DNA of 19,241 bases. Origin: CAZNQW01 sp964575225 (GTDB lineage: Bacteria; Chloroflexota; Anaerolineae; JAAYZQ01). Each line of letters begins with the position of its first letter. Within the stretch, counting starts at the first letter, position 1. The stretch spans positions 1 to 19,241 of the forward strand of contig CAZNQW010000047.1 of NCBI GenBank assembly GCA_964575225.1. The letters are read 5' to 3'. The position numbers were made by a program, and so were the translations under genes. Under the pieces are notes generated by a model, which saw nothing but the letters and a program-made list of their open reading frames with translations, was not told the origin of the DNA and searched no databases. Below are positions 6,222-13,895 of this stretch, one piece after another.

Positions 6222-7496
6222 CTAGTTCTCCTTTTCTCCAGAGGGCTCGATCTCGGCCGTGCCCCGGGCGATGCAGCCAGCAGCCAACAGGGCGCACAGC
6301 GCCCCGGCCATGGCGTTCAATAGGATTCCCCTGCCCTGCCATTGCCAAAGCAACCCTCCCAAAATCGCGCCGCCGATACGACCGAGGCTGAATGCCGTAG
6401 CATTCAGCGAAAACAGGGTGGCGCGGGCTTCGGGCACCAGTTCACTGGCCAATGGCAGCAACGACACGATGGAAAATTCAAAGGTGAGCATCATCAGCAC
6501 TACGCCGGTCATGGCAGCCACCAGCCCCTTGTCTGCGAGCCACGGGAGGAGCACCAGACTGCCTGCCAGTGTCAGCAAGCCCAATAACACGCTGCGCCGC
6601 TTGCCCAGCTTGTCGGTGAACAAGGTGGTGCCCATCTCGGCAGCGGCTTCTGCCAGGCCAACGACGATGGAGGCAAGGCCCAATGTGGTCAGACTCAGGC
6701 CGAAAGAGGCCTCTAGCCAGGCGCCGTACACGATAAAGGGGGTTTCCATGGCTACGGTCATCAGCAGGCTGGCGGCGAGTACAGAAACGACACCCCGGTG
6801 GCGCAGCGCCGATTTCCAGGCCTGGAGCAAGGCCGAGAGCGGCTTGTGCTGCCGTCCTGGGTCACCCGGCCTCCTCCCAGGAGGCAGTCCGAGGCGAGTG
6901 GCTATCAACGACAGCAACGCCAGTCCGCACAGCGCGGCCCATGGGGAGCGCCAGCCCAGTCGATCGATCAAAAAGCCGGTGGCGGGGACGCCCAACAACC
7001 AGGCGCTGGACCAGGAGAGTTCCAGCAGGCCCATGACCCGCCCTCGTCGAGAATAGGGCACCGTGTCGCCCACATAGGCCTGAACGGTGGGATCGTACAG
7101 GACTTTGGCCAGGCCATACAACGACAGCGCGACGGCTGCCGCGAACCAGGAGCCGCCAGTCATGAGGAGCAGGCTGCCGATGGCAAACAACACCAGCGAA
7201 AATTCCATCACCCGGCGGCGACTGTGCCTTTCGGCCATCGGACCGATCACAGGCGCCGCCAGTCCTGCCACCAACCGCAGGGTGATGAGCTGGCTCGCAG
7301 AGGTCAGCGAGATGCCCAACCCGCGCGCCAGGCTGGGCAAAAAGGGATAGATGATGCGGTGGGCCGTATTGAGCGTGGTTCGCGCCAGCAGGATGACCAA
7401 CAGGTGACGGCCCGACAAACCCTCACTTGCGGCGTCCTGGATGGGCGGCTCCAAGGCGTGCCTGGCCTCGGGTCTTTGCCCCGAACCTTTTACCAT
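6222..7496 (-). CDS. MFS transporter
   Basis: A 424-residue major facilitator carrier of the inner membrane, of the usual length and with about twelve hydrophobic segments. The first 28 residues are hydrophilic and cytosolic. The loop between helices 2 and 3 carries motif A in the form GPMAERHSRRRV (about residues 85-96), with E in place of the usual D. A long cytosolic linker rich in Arg, Pro and Gly (near 205-225) separates the two six-helix halves. The substrate is unknown; sequence style fits drug or metabolite proton antiporters. The ATG is preceded by GGGAGAGGGA. It lies 63 nt downstream of the MalY/PatB-like gene on the same strand, so the two are probably co-transcribed, which would suit export or import of a substrate or product of that enzyme. 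This link is inference. Confidence 0.9.
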   Translation of the reverse strand: MVKGSGQRPEARHALEPPIQDAASEGLSGRHLLVILLARTTLNTAHRIIYPFLPSLARGLGISLTSASQLITLRLVAGLAAPVIGPMAERHSRRRVMEFSLVLFAIGSLLLMTGGSWFAAAVALSLYGLAKVLYDPTVQAYVGDTVPYSRRGRVMGLLELSWSSAWLLGVPATGFLIDRLGWRSPWAALCGLALLSLIATRLGLPPGRRPGDPGRQHKPLSALLQAWKSALRHRGVVSVLAASLLMTVAMETPFIVYGAWLEASFGLSLTTLGLASIVVGLAEAAAEMGTTLFTDKLGKRRSVLLGLLTLAGSLVLLPWLADKGLVAAMTGVVLMMLTFEFSIVSLLPLASELVPEARATLFSLNATAFSLGRIGGAILGGLLWQWQGRGILLNAMAGALCALLAAGCIARGTAEIEPSGEKEN

Positions 7497-7559
7497 TCCC
7501 TCTCCCGTTTCGGTGATGCGAGGGGGGCAGAGACCCCTGGTGGCCCCGCACCCGCAGGC

Positions 7560-8720
7560 TTAGCGATTCAGGGGTTGAAGCGCGGCGCGCATCTGGGTTA
7601 AGGCCTGTTCCAGCGCGGCGCGAGGGCATCCGAAATTCAGGCGCAGGAACCCCTCACCGCCACGTCCAAACGGGGCGCCGTCGCTGAAGGCTACCTTGGC
7701 CTCCTTCACAAAGAACTCCTGGGGATTGCCCGGAATCCCGGCCTCACGGCAGTCCAACCAGGCCAGGTAGGTGCCCTCCGGCTTGTGCATGGTAATGCCG
7801 GGCAGGGTGTCATTGACTTGATCCAGGAGGTAATCGCGGTTGGCTTCCAGGTAGGCCATGACGGCATCCAGCCAGGGTTGCCCGTCGCGGTAAGCTGCCA
7901 GGGCGGCCACCTGAGCCAGTAGTGTGACGCCGGGCACCAAGCCTCGCCTGGCGGCGTTGAACTGCTTGCGCAACTCGCCATTGGGAATAATGGCTACGGA
8001 ACAGTGCAGGCCGGCGATATTATAGGTCTTGCTGGGCGCCATGAGAGTGATCGTTCGGGCCTCCACCTCAGACGACAAGGTGGCAATGGGGATATGGCGA
8101 TGCCCGGAAAAGACCAAGTCACAGTGGATTTCGTCAGAGCAGAGAATCACGTTGTGGCGCAGGCAGATTGTGGCCATGCGCTCCAGTTCATCCCGCCGGA
8201 AAACCCGGCCCACGGGGTTGTGGGGGTTGCACAGCAAAAAGATGCGAGTGCGGTCGGTGATGGCCGCCTCAAAGGCATCGAAATCGATCTCGTATTGGCC
8301 GTCGGGCCGCCGGGTCAGTTCCATTTGGTCCAGGGTGCAGTGGGTATTGCCGGGCACGCGCAGCATCGGGTAATAGACCGGCGTTTGGAGCAGGATGCCG
8401 TCACCTGGCTCGGTTAGGGCGTGGGCTGCCAGATTAAAGCCGGTGACCACACCAGGCAGGAAGACGATGGCTTCCGGTTCCACTTTCCAATTGTAGAGCC
8501 GAGCCAGCCTTGCCACGATCATATCTGTCAGCTCTTGTGAGTCGCAGGGATAGCCAAAGACGCCATGTTCCACCCGTTGGTGCAACGCCTGGATCACCGG
8601 TTCGGGGGAACGGAAATCCATATCGGCCACCCACATGGGCAACACATCCGGAGCGTAGGCGTGCCACTTGGCGCTTTCGCTGGCGCGCCGGTCAATAATG
8701 CGGTCAAAATTCCAGGTCAT
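7560..8720 (-). CDS. MalY/PatB family aminotransferase / cystathionine beta-lyase (PLP enzyme)
   Basis: A 386-residue fold-type I pyridoxal-phosphate enzyme. MalY/PatB proteins are carbon-sulfur beta-lyases that cleave cystathionine or cysteine conjugates to a thiol, pyruvate and ammonia; some also transaminate. Family marks are the N-terminal LPMWVADMDFRSP (27-39), CNPHNPVGRVF (164-174), CSDEIHCDLVF (194-204) with D196 contacting the pyridine nitrogen, and SKTYNIAGL (230-238) with K231 as the Schiff-base lysine. A C-terminal arginine, in FLRLNFGCPR, binds the substrate carboxylate. Length and motifs are complete. The ATG at 8720 is preceded by GGGAGG at a rather long distance. It is followed by the MFS gene and preceded, 58 nt away, by the Cys-rich secreted protein gene. 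The exact substrate is not readable from sequence. Confidence 0.92.
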   Translation of the reverse strand: MTWNFDRIIDRRASESAKWHAYAPDVLPMWVADMDFRSPEPVIQALHQRVEHGVFGYPCDSQELTDMIVARLARLYNWKVEPEAIVFLPGVVTGFNLAAHALTEPGDGILLQTPVYYPMLRVPGNTHCTLDQMELTRRPDGQYEIDFDAFEAAITDRTRIFLLCNPHNPVGRVFRRDELERMATICLRHNVILCSDEIHCDLVFSGHRHIPIATLSSEVEARTITLMAPSKTYNIAGLHCSVAIIPNGELRKQFNAARRGLVPGVTLLAQVAALAAYRDGQPWLDAVMAYLEANRDYLLDQVNDTLPGITMHKPEGTYLAWLDCREAGIPGNPQEFFVKEAKVAFSDGAPFGRGGEGFLRLNFGCPRAALEQALTQMRAALQPLNR

Positions 8721-8778
8721 GATTATGGAGGTCCTCCCATTGAATTGTGAACAGTAGCCTGCTCGGAATTTCGGTGGG

Positions 8779-9378
8779 TTAGTCTCTGTTTTTTCGTACG
8801 AGCCATAGCCCCAGAATCGCCGGCCCTATCATCATAGCTCCCGGGCAGGGAAAGCTGCCGGGTCGGCTGTCGGTGGGGGTTCCGGCGGATTGATGCGTTG
8901 GAGATAGGCAGGCTACATCCTCGACCCACTCATAGTCGGCAGGGCATACCCAGTCGCGAACTGCTACCTGTTCGGGTCGGGCGGTCCACCGTTCGGGCAA
9001 GGGACAGCCCTGAATGTCGTCGACAAAAGCGCACTGATTCCGCCGATGGTTGACCACCAGGTCTTCGCAGTCGCCCGGCGCGCCGCTATGCCCCTCGCTG
9101 CAACAAAAGGCGACCTTGAATGGCTGGCAGGAATAGGCCACATCCTGCACCATGGCGTATCCGTCGGGACACCACGCCTCTTCAGATCGGTCGACGATCT
9201 CCCATCCCTCCGGCGGAAAGCAGTCCGTGCACTCGTCACCGCCGAAAATTTCGGCACATTGCCTGTTTCCATGATGGACCACATGAAGAGGCGGGGCGGG
9301 CGCTGCCAGAGCCTGCAGCAGCCATGCAGCCTGTACACCGACCAACACCGCCGCGAACAGCACTCGCCTCGTCTTCAT
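8779..9378 (-). CDS. Secreted Cys-rich two-repeat protein with C-terminal membrane anchor
   Basis: I do not recognise a named family. The 199-residue protein begins with a typical Sec signal peptide: KTRR, a hydrophobic core and a likely cleavage near LAA (about 25-27). The exported part has twelve cysteines (41, 50, 53, 70, 84, 92, 93, 104, 116, 125, 145, 157). It contains two similar repeats: residues about 38-84 and about 113-157 both show QCA at the start, then C-x2-P-x2-W or similar, then W-x-C-P-x2-Y-x2-V-x-DVA. The tail is Pro/Ser/Thr-rich, then PCPGA (177-181), a hydrophobic helix and RKNRD at the end, a layout like C-terminal sorting signals. The frame extends to 9477, but the ATG at 9378 has AAAGGAGG before it and starts the signal peptide. 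Probably disulfide-bonded and anchored at the surface. Confidence 0.82.
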   Translation of the reverse strand: MKTRRVLFAAVLVGVQAAWLLQALAAPAPPLHVVHHGNRQCAEIFGGDECTDCFPPEGWEIVDRSEEAWCPDGYAMVQDVAYSCQPFKVAFCCSEGHSGAPGDCEDLVVNHRRNQCAFVDDIQGCPLPERWTARPEQVAVRDWVCPADYEWVEDVACLSPTHQSAGTPTDSRPGSFPCPGAMMIGPAILGLWLVRKNRD

Positions 9379-9384
9379 GCTGGC

Positions 9385-9392
9385 CCTCCTTT
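9385..9392 (-). promoter_or_regulatory. Ribosome-binding site that fixes the Cys-rich protein start
   Basis: On the minus strand AAAGGAGG ends 6 nt before the ATG at 9378. This supports that start over the one at 9477, which would lie inside the upstream exonuclease gene and ahead of the signal peptide. Confidence 0.8.
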
Positions 9393-9422
9393 GGGACGGT
9401 CCAAGGTTTTGGGTTCGAAACC

Positions 9423-10010
9423 CTATCGTTGTCTTGCTTTGAGGAGGATATCGCTCAGGATGCGGGCAATATTCCACGCATCGTCGTCGCCCCGGTGGTG
9501 GACTCCCTCCAGAGGCCAGCCCATGAGGGCCATGGCCTGGTCGAGCCCCACCTCTTGGGGCAGGTTGTGGGTCAAGGCAAACAGGCTCTTGACGTTGATG
9601 TGGCTGTCGCCAAAGGGATAGTCCAGCCCGCGTTCACGACATTGGCGCTTGAACTGGCGGCGGTCGTAATCGCCGTAACTGGCCCAGATCCGTCTTTCGG
9701 AAAGGTACTCGTTGCGGAGGATCTGGCAGGCCTCAGCCAGGGAAATCCCGGTTTCGATCTCTTGTGGAGTCAGGGTGGTTAATTGGGTGCAATACTCGCT
9801 CACGGTTGAGCGTTCGGGGCGGATGAGGATGCTGGGATTCTCACCTCGCTCACCGGTGGCTACGTCAAGGAAACAAAGGCCGATTTCGATGATCTCGTGT
9901 TCTTGTCCTGGGGGTGGGTCTGCCCCCCAGCAGGTGGATTCCAGGTCGATCACGAGGATCTTGTCTAGCAGGTTCTTCACGTTGTCTGCCTCATCGTCTG
10001 TGGAGTACAC
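9423..10010 (-). CDS. ERI1/KapD-like DEDDh 3'-5' exonuclease
   Basis: A 195-residue protein of the DEDDh superfamily, closest in style to ERI1/KapD-type exonucleases, which trim RNA or DNA 3' ends. Motif Exo I is VIDLESTCW (20-28) with D22 and E24. The Exo II region reads WASYGDYDRRQF (109-120), where D116 takes the place of the usual HN-x2-FD aspartate. Exo III is HHRGDDDAWNIA (171-182). The catalytic set looks complete. The biological substrate is unknown. The GTG at 10010 gives the longest frame but has no ribosome-binding site; a GTG at 9980 has GAGG 8 nt upstream and is at least as likely, giving 185 residues. A promoter with a perfect TTGACA box lies upstream. The Cys-rich gene follows after 44 nt. 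Confidence 0.88.
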   Translation of the reverse strand: MYSTDDEADNVKNLLDKILVIDLESTCWGADPPPGQEHEIIEIGLCFLDVATGERGENPSILIRPERSTVSEYCTQLTTLTPQEIETGISLAEACQILRNEYLSERRIWASYGDYDRRQFKRQCRERGLDYPFGDSHINVKSLFALTHNLPQEVGLDQAMALMGWPLEGVHHRGDDDAWNIARILSDILLKARQR

Positions 10011-10058
10011 GGGTCTGTCATGGTCGTACAGGAACGCCGATTCTGGTCGTGTTGTGTA

Positions 10059-10087
10059 AGTGTACTCCCAGTCACGGTAGCTGTCAA
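10059..10087 (-). promoter_or_regulatory. Promoter of the ERI1/KapD-like exonuclease gene
   Basis: On the minus strand a perfect TTGACA (10087-10082), a 17-nt spacer and TACACT (10064-10059) fall in the 107-nt gap after the YigZ-family gene. Transcription would start near 10052, about 40 nt before the GTG at 10010. It breaks the long minus-strand gene run into two units. Confidence 0.7.
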
Positions 10088-10117
10088 ATATTTCGGTCCA
10101 TCTTCCGGCAAGGGATT

Positions 10118-10780
10118 TTATGACTCGGGCGCAGCCGGAACCGACCCGATGGGCATGATGGTCGCGGGGTTGGTTTCGATGATGATGGCTTCGAGTTCTC
10201 CGTTGGATAGCTCACTCAGGCCAGCCTGAAAACCGGAAAACTGCTCGACGGGAAACCGTGCCGTGAGCGTCACATCGGCGCCAAACTCCTGGTCGAGGAT
10301 CTGGCCGTGATGGGCTTCGATTAACAGTCCCACCTGCTCAAAGAAGGAGTAGGGGCAGGCCAGCAACACTGTGTGGGTGGGGATCTTTTCGGCCAGAGGC
10401 AGGATCTCGAGGATGGCTCGCACCGAATCGCCATAGGCGCGCACCAACCCGCCGGTGCCCAACTTGGTCCCACCAAAGTAGCGGGTCACAACGACGGCAA
10501 TGTCGCCCAGGCCGCTGCCGCTGAGGACGGCTAACGCGGGGCGGCCGGCCGTGCCCGAAGGCTCGCCGTCATCGTGGCAGTGGGCAATCACCGTCGCCCC
10601 ATGGCCCACCACATAGGCGGGCACGTTGTGGGTGGCGTCGGCAAACTCGGCGCGGATGCGCGCCACGAACGCTTTGGCCTCGTCGACCGTGAACACCGGC
10701 GCAGCCGTGACGATGAATCGCGAGTTGACGACCTCGATCTCGGTGCGGACTTCGCGCGCGGGAATTCGGGTTCGTTCCAT
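10118..10780 (-). CDS. yigZ: YigZ/IMPACT family protein
   Basis: A 220-residue cytosolic protein with the two-domain form of bacterial YigZ: an N-terminal IMPACT (UPF0029) domain and a C-terminal DUF1949 domain. The conserved block spans residues 51-124: HNVPAYV, CHDDGEPSGTAGRP (68-81), VVVTRYFGGTKLGTGGLVRAY (97-117) and the SVRAIL end. The molecular role of YigZ is poorly established; eukaryotic IMPACT regulates GCN2. The same frame is open for a further 207 codons upstream, but those lie over the nucleotidylyltransferase gene in another frame and look like low-complexity shadow. The ATG at 10780, with GAGAG upstream, is the start. It sits 26 nt after the nucleotidylyltransferase and probably shares its transcript. 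Confidence 0.93.
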   Translation of the reverse strand: MERTRIPAREVRTEIEVVNSRFIVTAAPVFTVDEAKAFVARIRAEFADATHNVPAYVVGHGATVIAHCHDDGEPSGTAGRPALAVLSGSGLGDIAVVVTRYFGGTKLGTGGLVRAYGDSVRAILEILPLAEKIPTHTVLLACPYSFFEQVGLLIEAHHGQILDQEFGADVTLTARFPVEQFSGFQAGLSELSNGELEAIIIETNPATIMPIGSVPAAPES

Positions 10781-10806
10781 ACGATGCTCTCTGCCTTTTG
10801 GTGGAT

Positions 10807-11760
10807 CTAGGCCACGACCTGCCCGTTTACCGTGGCACCCTCGGGCACGACCGCGCCCCGCAGGACGATGGCCTCCTTCAGGACCGCATTCTTGCCGACT
10901 CGGCAGCCCTCCTCCATGACCACATACGGCCCGATGGTACAACCTGGGCCGATGACGGCGCCGGGTTCGATGTGCAGGGGCGGGATCAGGCGGATATCGC
11001 CCTCCACCCCTTTGGGAGCCAGGACGACACGACTTGCCTCTCGGTCCAGGTAGTGCCGGTTGAGGGCCAGGAGATCGTCGGGGGTAGTGACCGTCCGTCG
11101 GCGAGCGATGGTCACGCCGCACACCCCTCCGTCCCGCTCGATCAACATCTGGATGGCATCCTGGAGTTCGTACTCCCCCCGCGCTGAAAGGGGTACCTCG
11201 GGGAGGTACTCCAGAATGCGCCGGGAAAAGGCATAGAGCGGTACGCTGGAGATGTTGGAGGGTGCCTCTTCGGGTGTGGGCTTTTCTACGATCCGCCGCA
11301 CCCAGCGACCGTCTGTCTCGACGATGCCCACGGCGCCGAGCCGCTCGGGTTCCACCGGCATCAGCGTGAGCACGCCTGAGGGGCGTGGCTTGGTGTTCCA
11401 AGCGGCCACCATGCGTCCCACATGCTCAGCCGAAACCAGGTTGTCGCAGGCGGCCAGAAAAAAGTCGCCATAGATGCAGGGTGCGGCGCAGGCCAAGGCG
11501 TGGGCCATGCCCAACCGCTCTGTCTGATGCGCAAATTGGATTTTGACGCCCAACACGGCGCCATCGCCAAAGTAGCGCTGAATTTCCTCGTCGTCGGGAC
11601 TGATCACCAGCACAAAATCAGAGAGGCCGTTGGCGATCAAATCGTCCATCACCCGCTCGACGATCGGTTTGCCGGCGACGGGCACCATGGCTTTGGAGCG
11701 GGTCAGCGTAATCGGCTGGAGGCGTTTTCCCCGCCCTGCAGCCAACACAACGGCTTGCAT
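10807..11760 (-). CDS. Sugar-1-phosphate nucleotidylyltransferase with left-handed beta-helix tail
   Basis: The 317-residue enzyme would couple a sugar-1-phosphate to an NTP, releasing pyrophosphate and an NDP-sugar. The Rossmann-like N-terminal domain carries the signature LAAGRGKRLQPITLTRSKAM (6-25), with the G-x-G-x-R triphosphate loop and K24, and D106 in the metal-binding segment AACDNLVS. GIVETDGRWVRRIVEKP follows (about 145-161), as in glucose-1-phosphate thymidylyl/uridylyltransferases. From about residue 258 there are hexapeptide repeats (IEPGAVIGPGCTIGPYVVM) that form a short left-handed beta-helix, often used for oligomerisation or allostery. The ATG directly follows the stop codon of the GHMP kinase gene with no spacer, and GGAGG lies within the kinase end. 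It therefore likely acts on the kinase product. Nucleotide and sugar specificity cannot be read. Confidence 0.9.
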   Translation of the reverse strand: MQAVVLAAGRGKRLQPITLTRSKAMVPVAGKPIVERVMDDLIANGLSDFVLVISPDDEEIQRYFGDGAVLGVKIQFAHQTERLGMAHALACAAPCIYGDFFLAACDNLVSAEHVGRMVAAWNTKPRPSGVLTLMPVEPERLGAVGIVETDGRWVRRIVEKPTPEEAPSNISSVPLYAFSRRILEYLPEVPLSARGEYELQDAIQMLIERDGGVCGVTIARRRTVTTPDDLLALNRHYLDREASRVVLAPKGVEGDIRLIPPLHIEPGAVIGPGCTIGPYVVMEEGCRVGKNAVLKEAIVLRGAVVPEGATVNGQVVA

Positions 11761-12891
11761 CTAATCAACCTCCACTTGCAGTCCCCGGTGTGAGATCCGG
11801 GGCCGGTATACGCAGGCCGACGCCAGGCCCGCTTCCTGGGCAACCCGAAGCCAGGTGGTCATGATTTCATCTTCTTGGCCGGGCCGAGTGAGAGCAAACA
11901 CCGAGCCCCCGCCCCCGGCGCCCGTGAGTTTGGCCCCCAGCGCCCCATGGGCAAGCGCCGCCTCGATAAAGAGGTTGTTGGCCCAGCCTGCACCATCTGG
12001 AAAACCGCAGTGGGTCATCATCTCGTTGACCAGGCAGTGGTTTTCATTGATCAGCGCGCCCAATGTTTGCCAGTCGCGCTGCAATAGGGCGATTTTGCCC
12101 CGCCAGGCAGTCTCCCAGGCGGATTGCATCAAGCGGACCATCGTGGGGGGGGCGCCGCCACGGGAGATCCAGTCGTCGTGCTGCGCCACATAGCGGGGGC
12201 GCATCCGGCTATGCACGTCCCCCGAATCTCGCTCGACGCCGGTGCAGACGGCTACCAGGGGTAGATCGTCCACCCAGGCATCCAACGGCTCGTAGGTGAC
12301 ATAAGGTTCTGACCCAATCTCCTTGTGATGCAGCTTGCCCCGAAAGTCCAGATAGGCGATGCCGCCAAAGAGGGGCACATATCGGTCGGCAAACCCACAG
12401 GTGATGCCCAGTTCTCGGGCTTCGACCCGCTGGGCCAATTCCGCTAGATAGTAATCGTTGTGCACCCGCCGGTCCAGCTCATACACCTCGCGCAACCCAG
12501 CCAACGCCAGCAGCACCAACAGAGACGATCCTCCCAGCCCGCTTTGGCGCGGAACCTCAGTCCACACGGCCATCCGTACCCCATGCCGGGCGAACTTTAG
12601 CCGGAACTCGGCGCTGTGCCGGTAGAGTCGATTCACCGCGCCTTTGAGCAGGTCCATCTGCCCATTGTAGGGAATGGGCAATTCCTCCTGTCCAAACTCG
12701 GCGTGCCCTTCGATCTCCAGGCGGTCCTCGAACCGTTGCAGGGACTCCAGAACCAGGCCCTGGGCCGGTTCGACCGTTGCTCCGGCAAAGAGTTCGATGG
12801 CGGTCGAGAGGATGGCATAGGCGCCCTCGTTGCCGTCGGCGGGGTTGCCAAGGAGGTTAATTCGGGCAGGGATGGTCAGTTGGTAGCGCAT
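11761..12891 (-). CDS. GHMP family sugar kinase, glucuronokinase-like
   Basis: A 376-residue GHMP kinase. Motif 1 is PARINLLGNPADG (8-20), the ATP-binding motif 2 is VPRQSGLGGSSLL (113-125) and motif 3 is KLTGAGGGGSVFAL (321-334), so all three are intact. The LGNPADG box, the ELGITCGFADRYVPLFGG stretch (160-177) and the ERDSGDVHSRMR region (220-231) resemble plant glucuronokinase, which phosphorylates the anomeric position of glucuronate. Heptose-7-phosphate (HddA-type) and fucose kinases are related alternatives. I start at the ATG at 12891; a GTG at 12915 has no ribosome-binding site and adds eight poorly conserved residues. The stop codon abuts the ATG of the nucleotidylyltransferase. Together they would convert a free sugar to an NDP-sugar. 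The exact sugar is inference only. Confidence 0.9.
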   Translation of the reverse strand: MRYQLTIPARINLLGNPADGNEGAYAILSTAIELFAGATVEPAQGLVLESLQRFEDRLEIEGHAEFGQEELPIPYNGQMDLLKGAVNRLYRHSAEFRLKFARHGVRMAVWTEVPRQSGLGGSSLLVLLALAGLREVYELDRRVHNDYYLAELAQRVEARELGITCGFADRYVPLFGGIAYLDFRGKLHHKEIGSEPYVTYEPLDAWVDDLPLVAVCTGVERDSGDVHSRMRPRYVAQHDDWISRGGAPPTMVRLMQSAWETAWRGKIALLQRDWQTLGALINENHCLVNEMMTHCGFPDGAGWANNLFIEAALAHGALGAKLTGAGGGGSVFALTRPGQEDEIMTTWLRVAQEAGLASACVYRPRISHRGLQVEVD

Positions 12892-12965
12892 TGTCCAAGC
12901 GAATTCTCCACGCACGGTCTGTGGTGGGGACCGCCTTTGCGGCCGTCCAGAAACACCCTTTCAGG

Positions 12966-13877
12966 TCACCCGCTGAGTAGATTTAGCCAGAGGGTGATGG
13001 TCGGCAGGCTGGCCACGGTGGTGGCCAGGGCGGCTACTGAGGCGAACGAGGGATCCGAATCGAACTCGGTCGCCAGAATGGTGGTGATCACGGCCGTGGG
13101 CATGGCGGTCTCGAGGACCGTCACCTTGAAGGTCAGCCCTTGCAGTCCGATCAAAGTGGCCAGGCCAAGGGCGATGAGCGGCGCGACCACCAGGCGGCCT
13201 ACAGTCACCACGGCGATCGCCGGCCAGTGGATGGAGCGCCGCTCATCCTGAATGGTTTCCACCAGGCGCTGGCCCAGCACGGCGAGCATGGTTGGAACGG
13301 CTGCCTGACCGAGGGTGTGGGCCGCTTTCATCAACGGTTCGGGCATGGGCAGGCCTGTCAGGTTGACGGCCAGTCCCAGGATGGCTGCGTAGACCAGGGG
13401 AACGCCCGCGGCCTGGCGAAGGGCCATGCGGGCGGGGGCCCGGCCCCGCGCAGAAAGATAGACACCCAGGCTGGAGCTGAGGGCGGCGCTGATGGTAAAG
13501 TAGACGGCGGCCCTCTCCACTCCGGGCTGGCCAAAGGCAAAGAGATTGACCGACAGGCCAAAGTTGCCGGCATTCATCAACAGCAACGACAGGATAAACG
13601 CGGCCTGGGTGGGTCCTTCCAGCCGGAGAGGACGGGCGGCGATCTCGCCCAAAATCCACAGGATGGCCGTGGTCGCCAACGCCACCAGGGCAATCTGACC
13701 GAATTCGGCCGTTGTGGCGGTCGAAGTGACCAGCGAATCAAAAATCAGCATGGGGGAAAAGAGGTAAAAGGCAGCGCGCGACAGCGTCGGCGCGTGGAAC
13801 TTGAGCCGGGCATGAGCCACAACGGCGGCTCCGACGATGAGAAAAACGGGTAGGACGACGGAAATGAGAAAGCTCAT
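12966..13877 (-). CDS. AEC family transporter
   Basis: A 303-residue inner-membrane protein of the auxin efflux carrier (AEC) family, usual bacterial length, with about ten hydrophobic segments from the first residues (SFLISVVLPVFLIVGAAVVA) to the end. The half-repeat arrangement typical of AEC/BART carriers is visible: YLFSPMLIFDSLV in the first half and AMPTAVITTILATEFDSDPS in the second. Bacterial members move small organic acids such as malate or malonate, or other metabolites; the family name does not imply auxin. The ATG has AGAGG 7 nt upstream. The gene starts 18 nt after the MFS gene and ends 74 nt before the GHMP kinase start, so it is the middle of a probable operon. Substrate unknown. 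Confidence 0.9.
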   Translation of the reverse strand: MSFLISVVLPVFLIVGAAVVAHARLKFHAPTLSRAAFYLFSPMLIFDSLVTSTATTAEFGQIALVALATTAILWILGEIAARPLRLEGPTQAAFILSLLLMNAGNFGLSVNLFAFGQPGVERAAVYFTISAALSSSLGVYLSARGRAPARMALRQAAGVPLVYAAILGLAVNLTGLPMPEPLMKAAHTLGQAAVPTMLAVLGQRLVETIQDERRSIHWPAIAVVTVGRLVVAPLIALGLATLIGLQGLTFKVTVLETAMPTAVITTILATEFDSDPSFASVAALATTVASLPTITLWLNLLSG

Positions 13878-13895
13878 GAAAATGCCTCTGCAATT

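Noticed and set aside
9411..9423. Palindrome GGGTTCGAAACCC between the exonuclease and the Cys-rich gene
   Set aside because: Arms are only 5 bp with a 3-nt centre and no T tract; too small to call an operator or terminator.
10118..11401. 427-residue frame suggesting a fused YigZ protein
   Set aside because: The first 207 codons overlap the nucleotidylyltransferase in another frame and are Arg/Gly/Pro-rich shadow; YigZ starts at the ATG at 10780.
4489..13877. GH3 protein and AEC (auxin efflux carrier) as an auxin pathway
   Set aside because: The names come from plant members; the two genes are 7 kb apart on opposite strands, and bacterial members act on other compounds.
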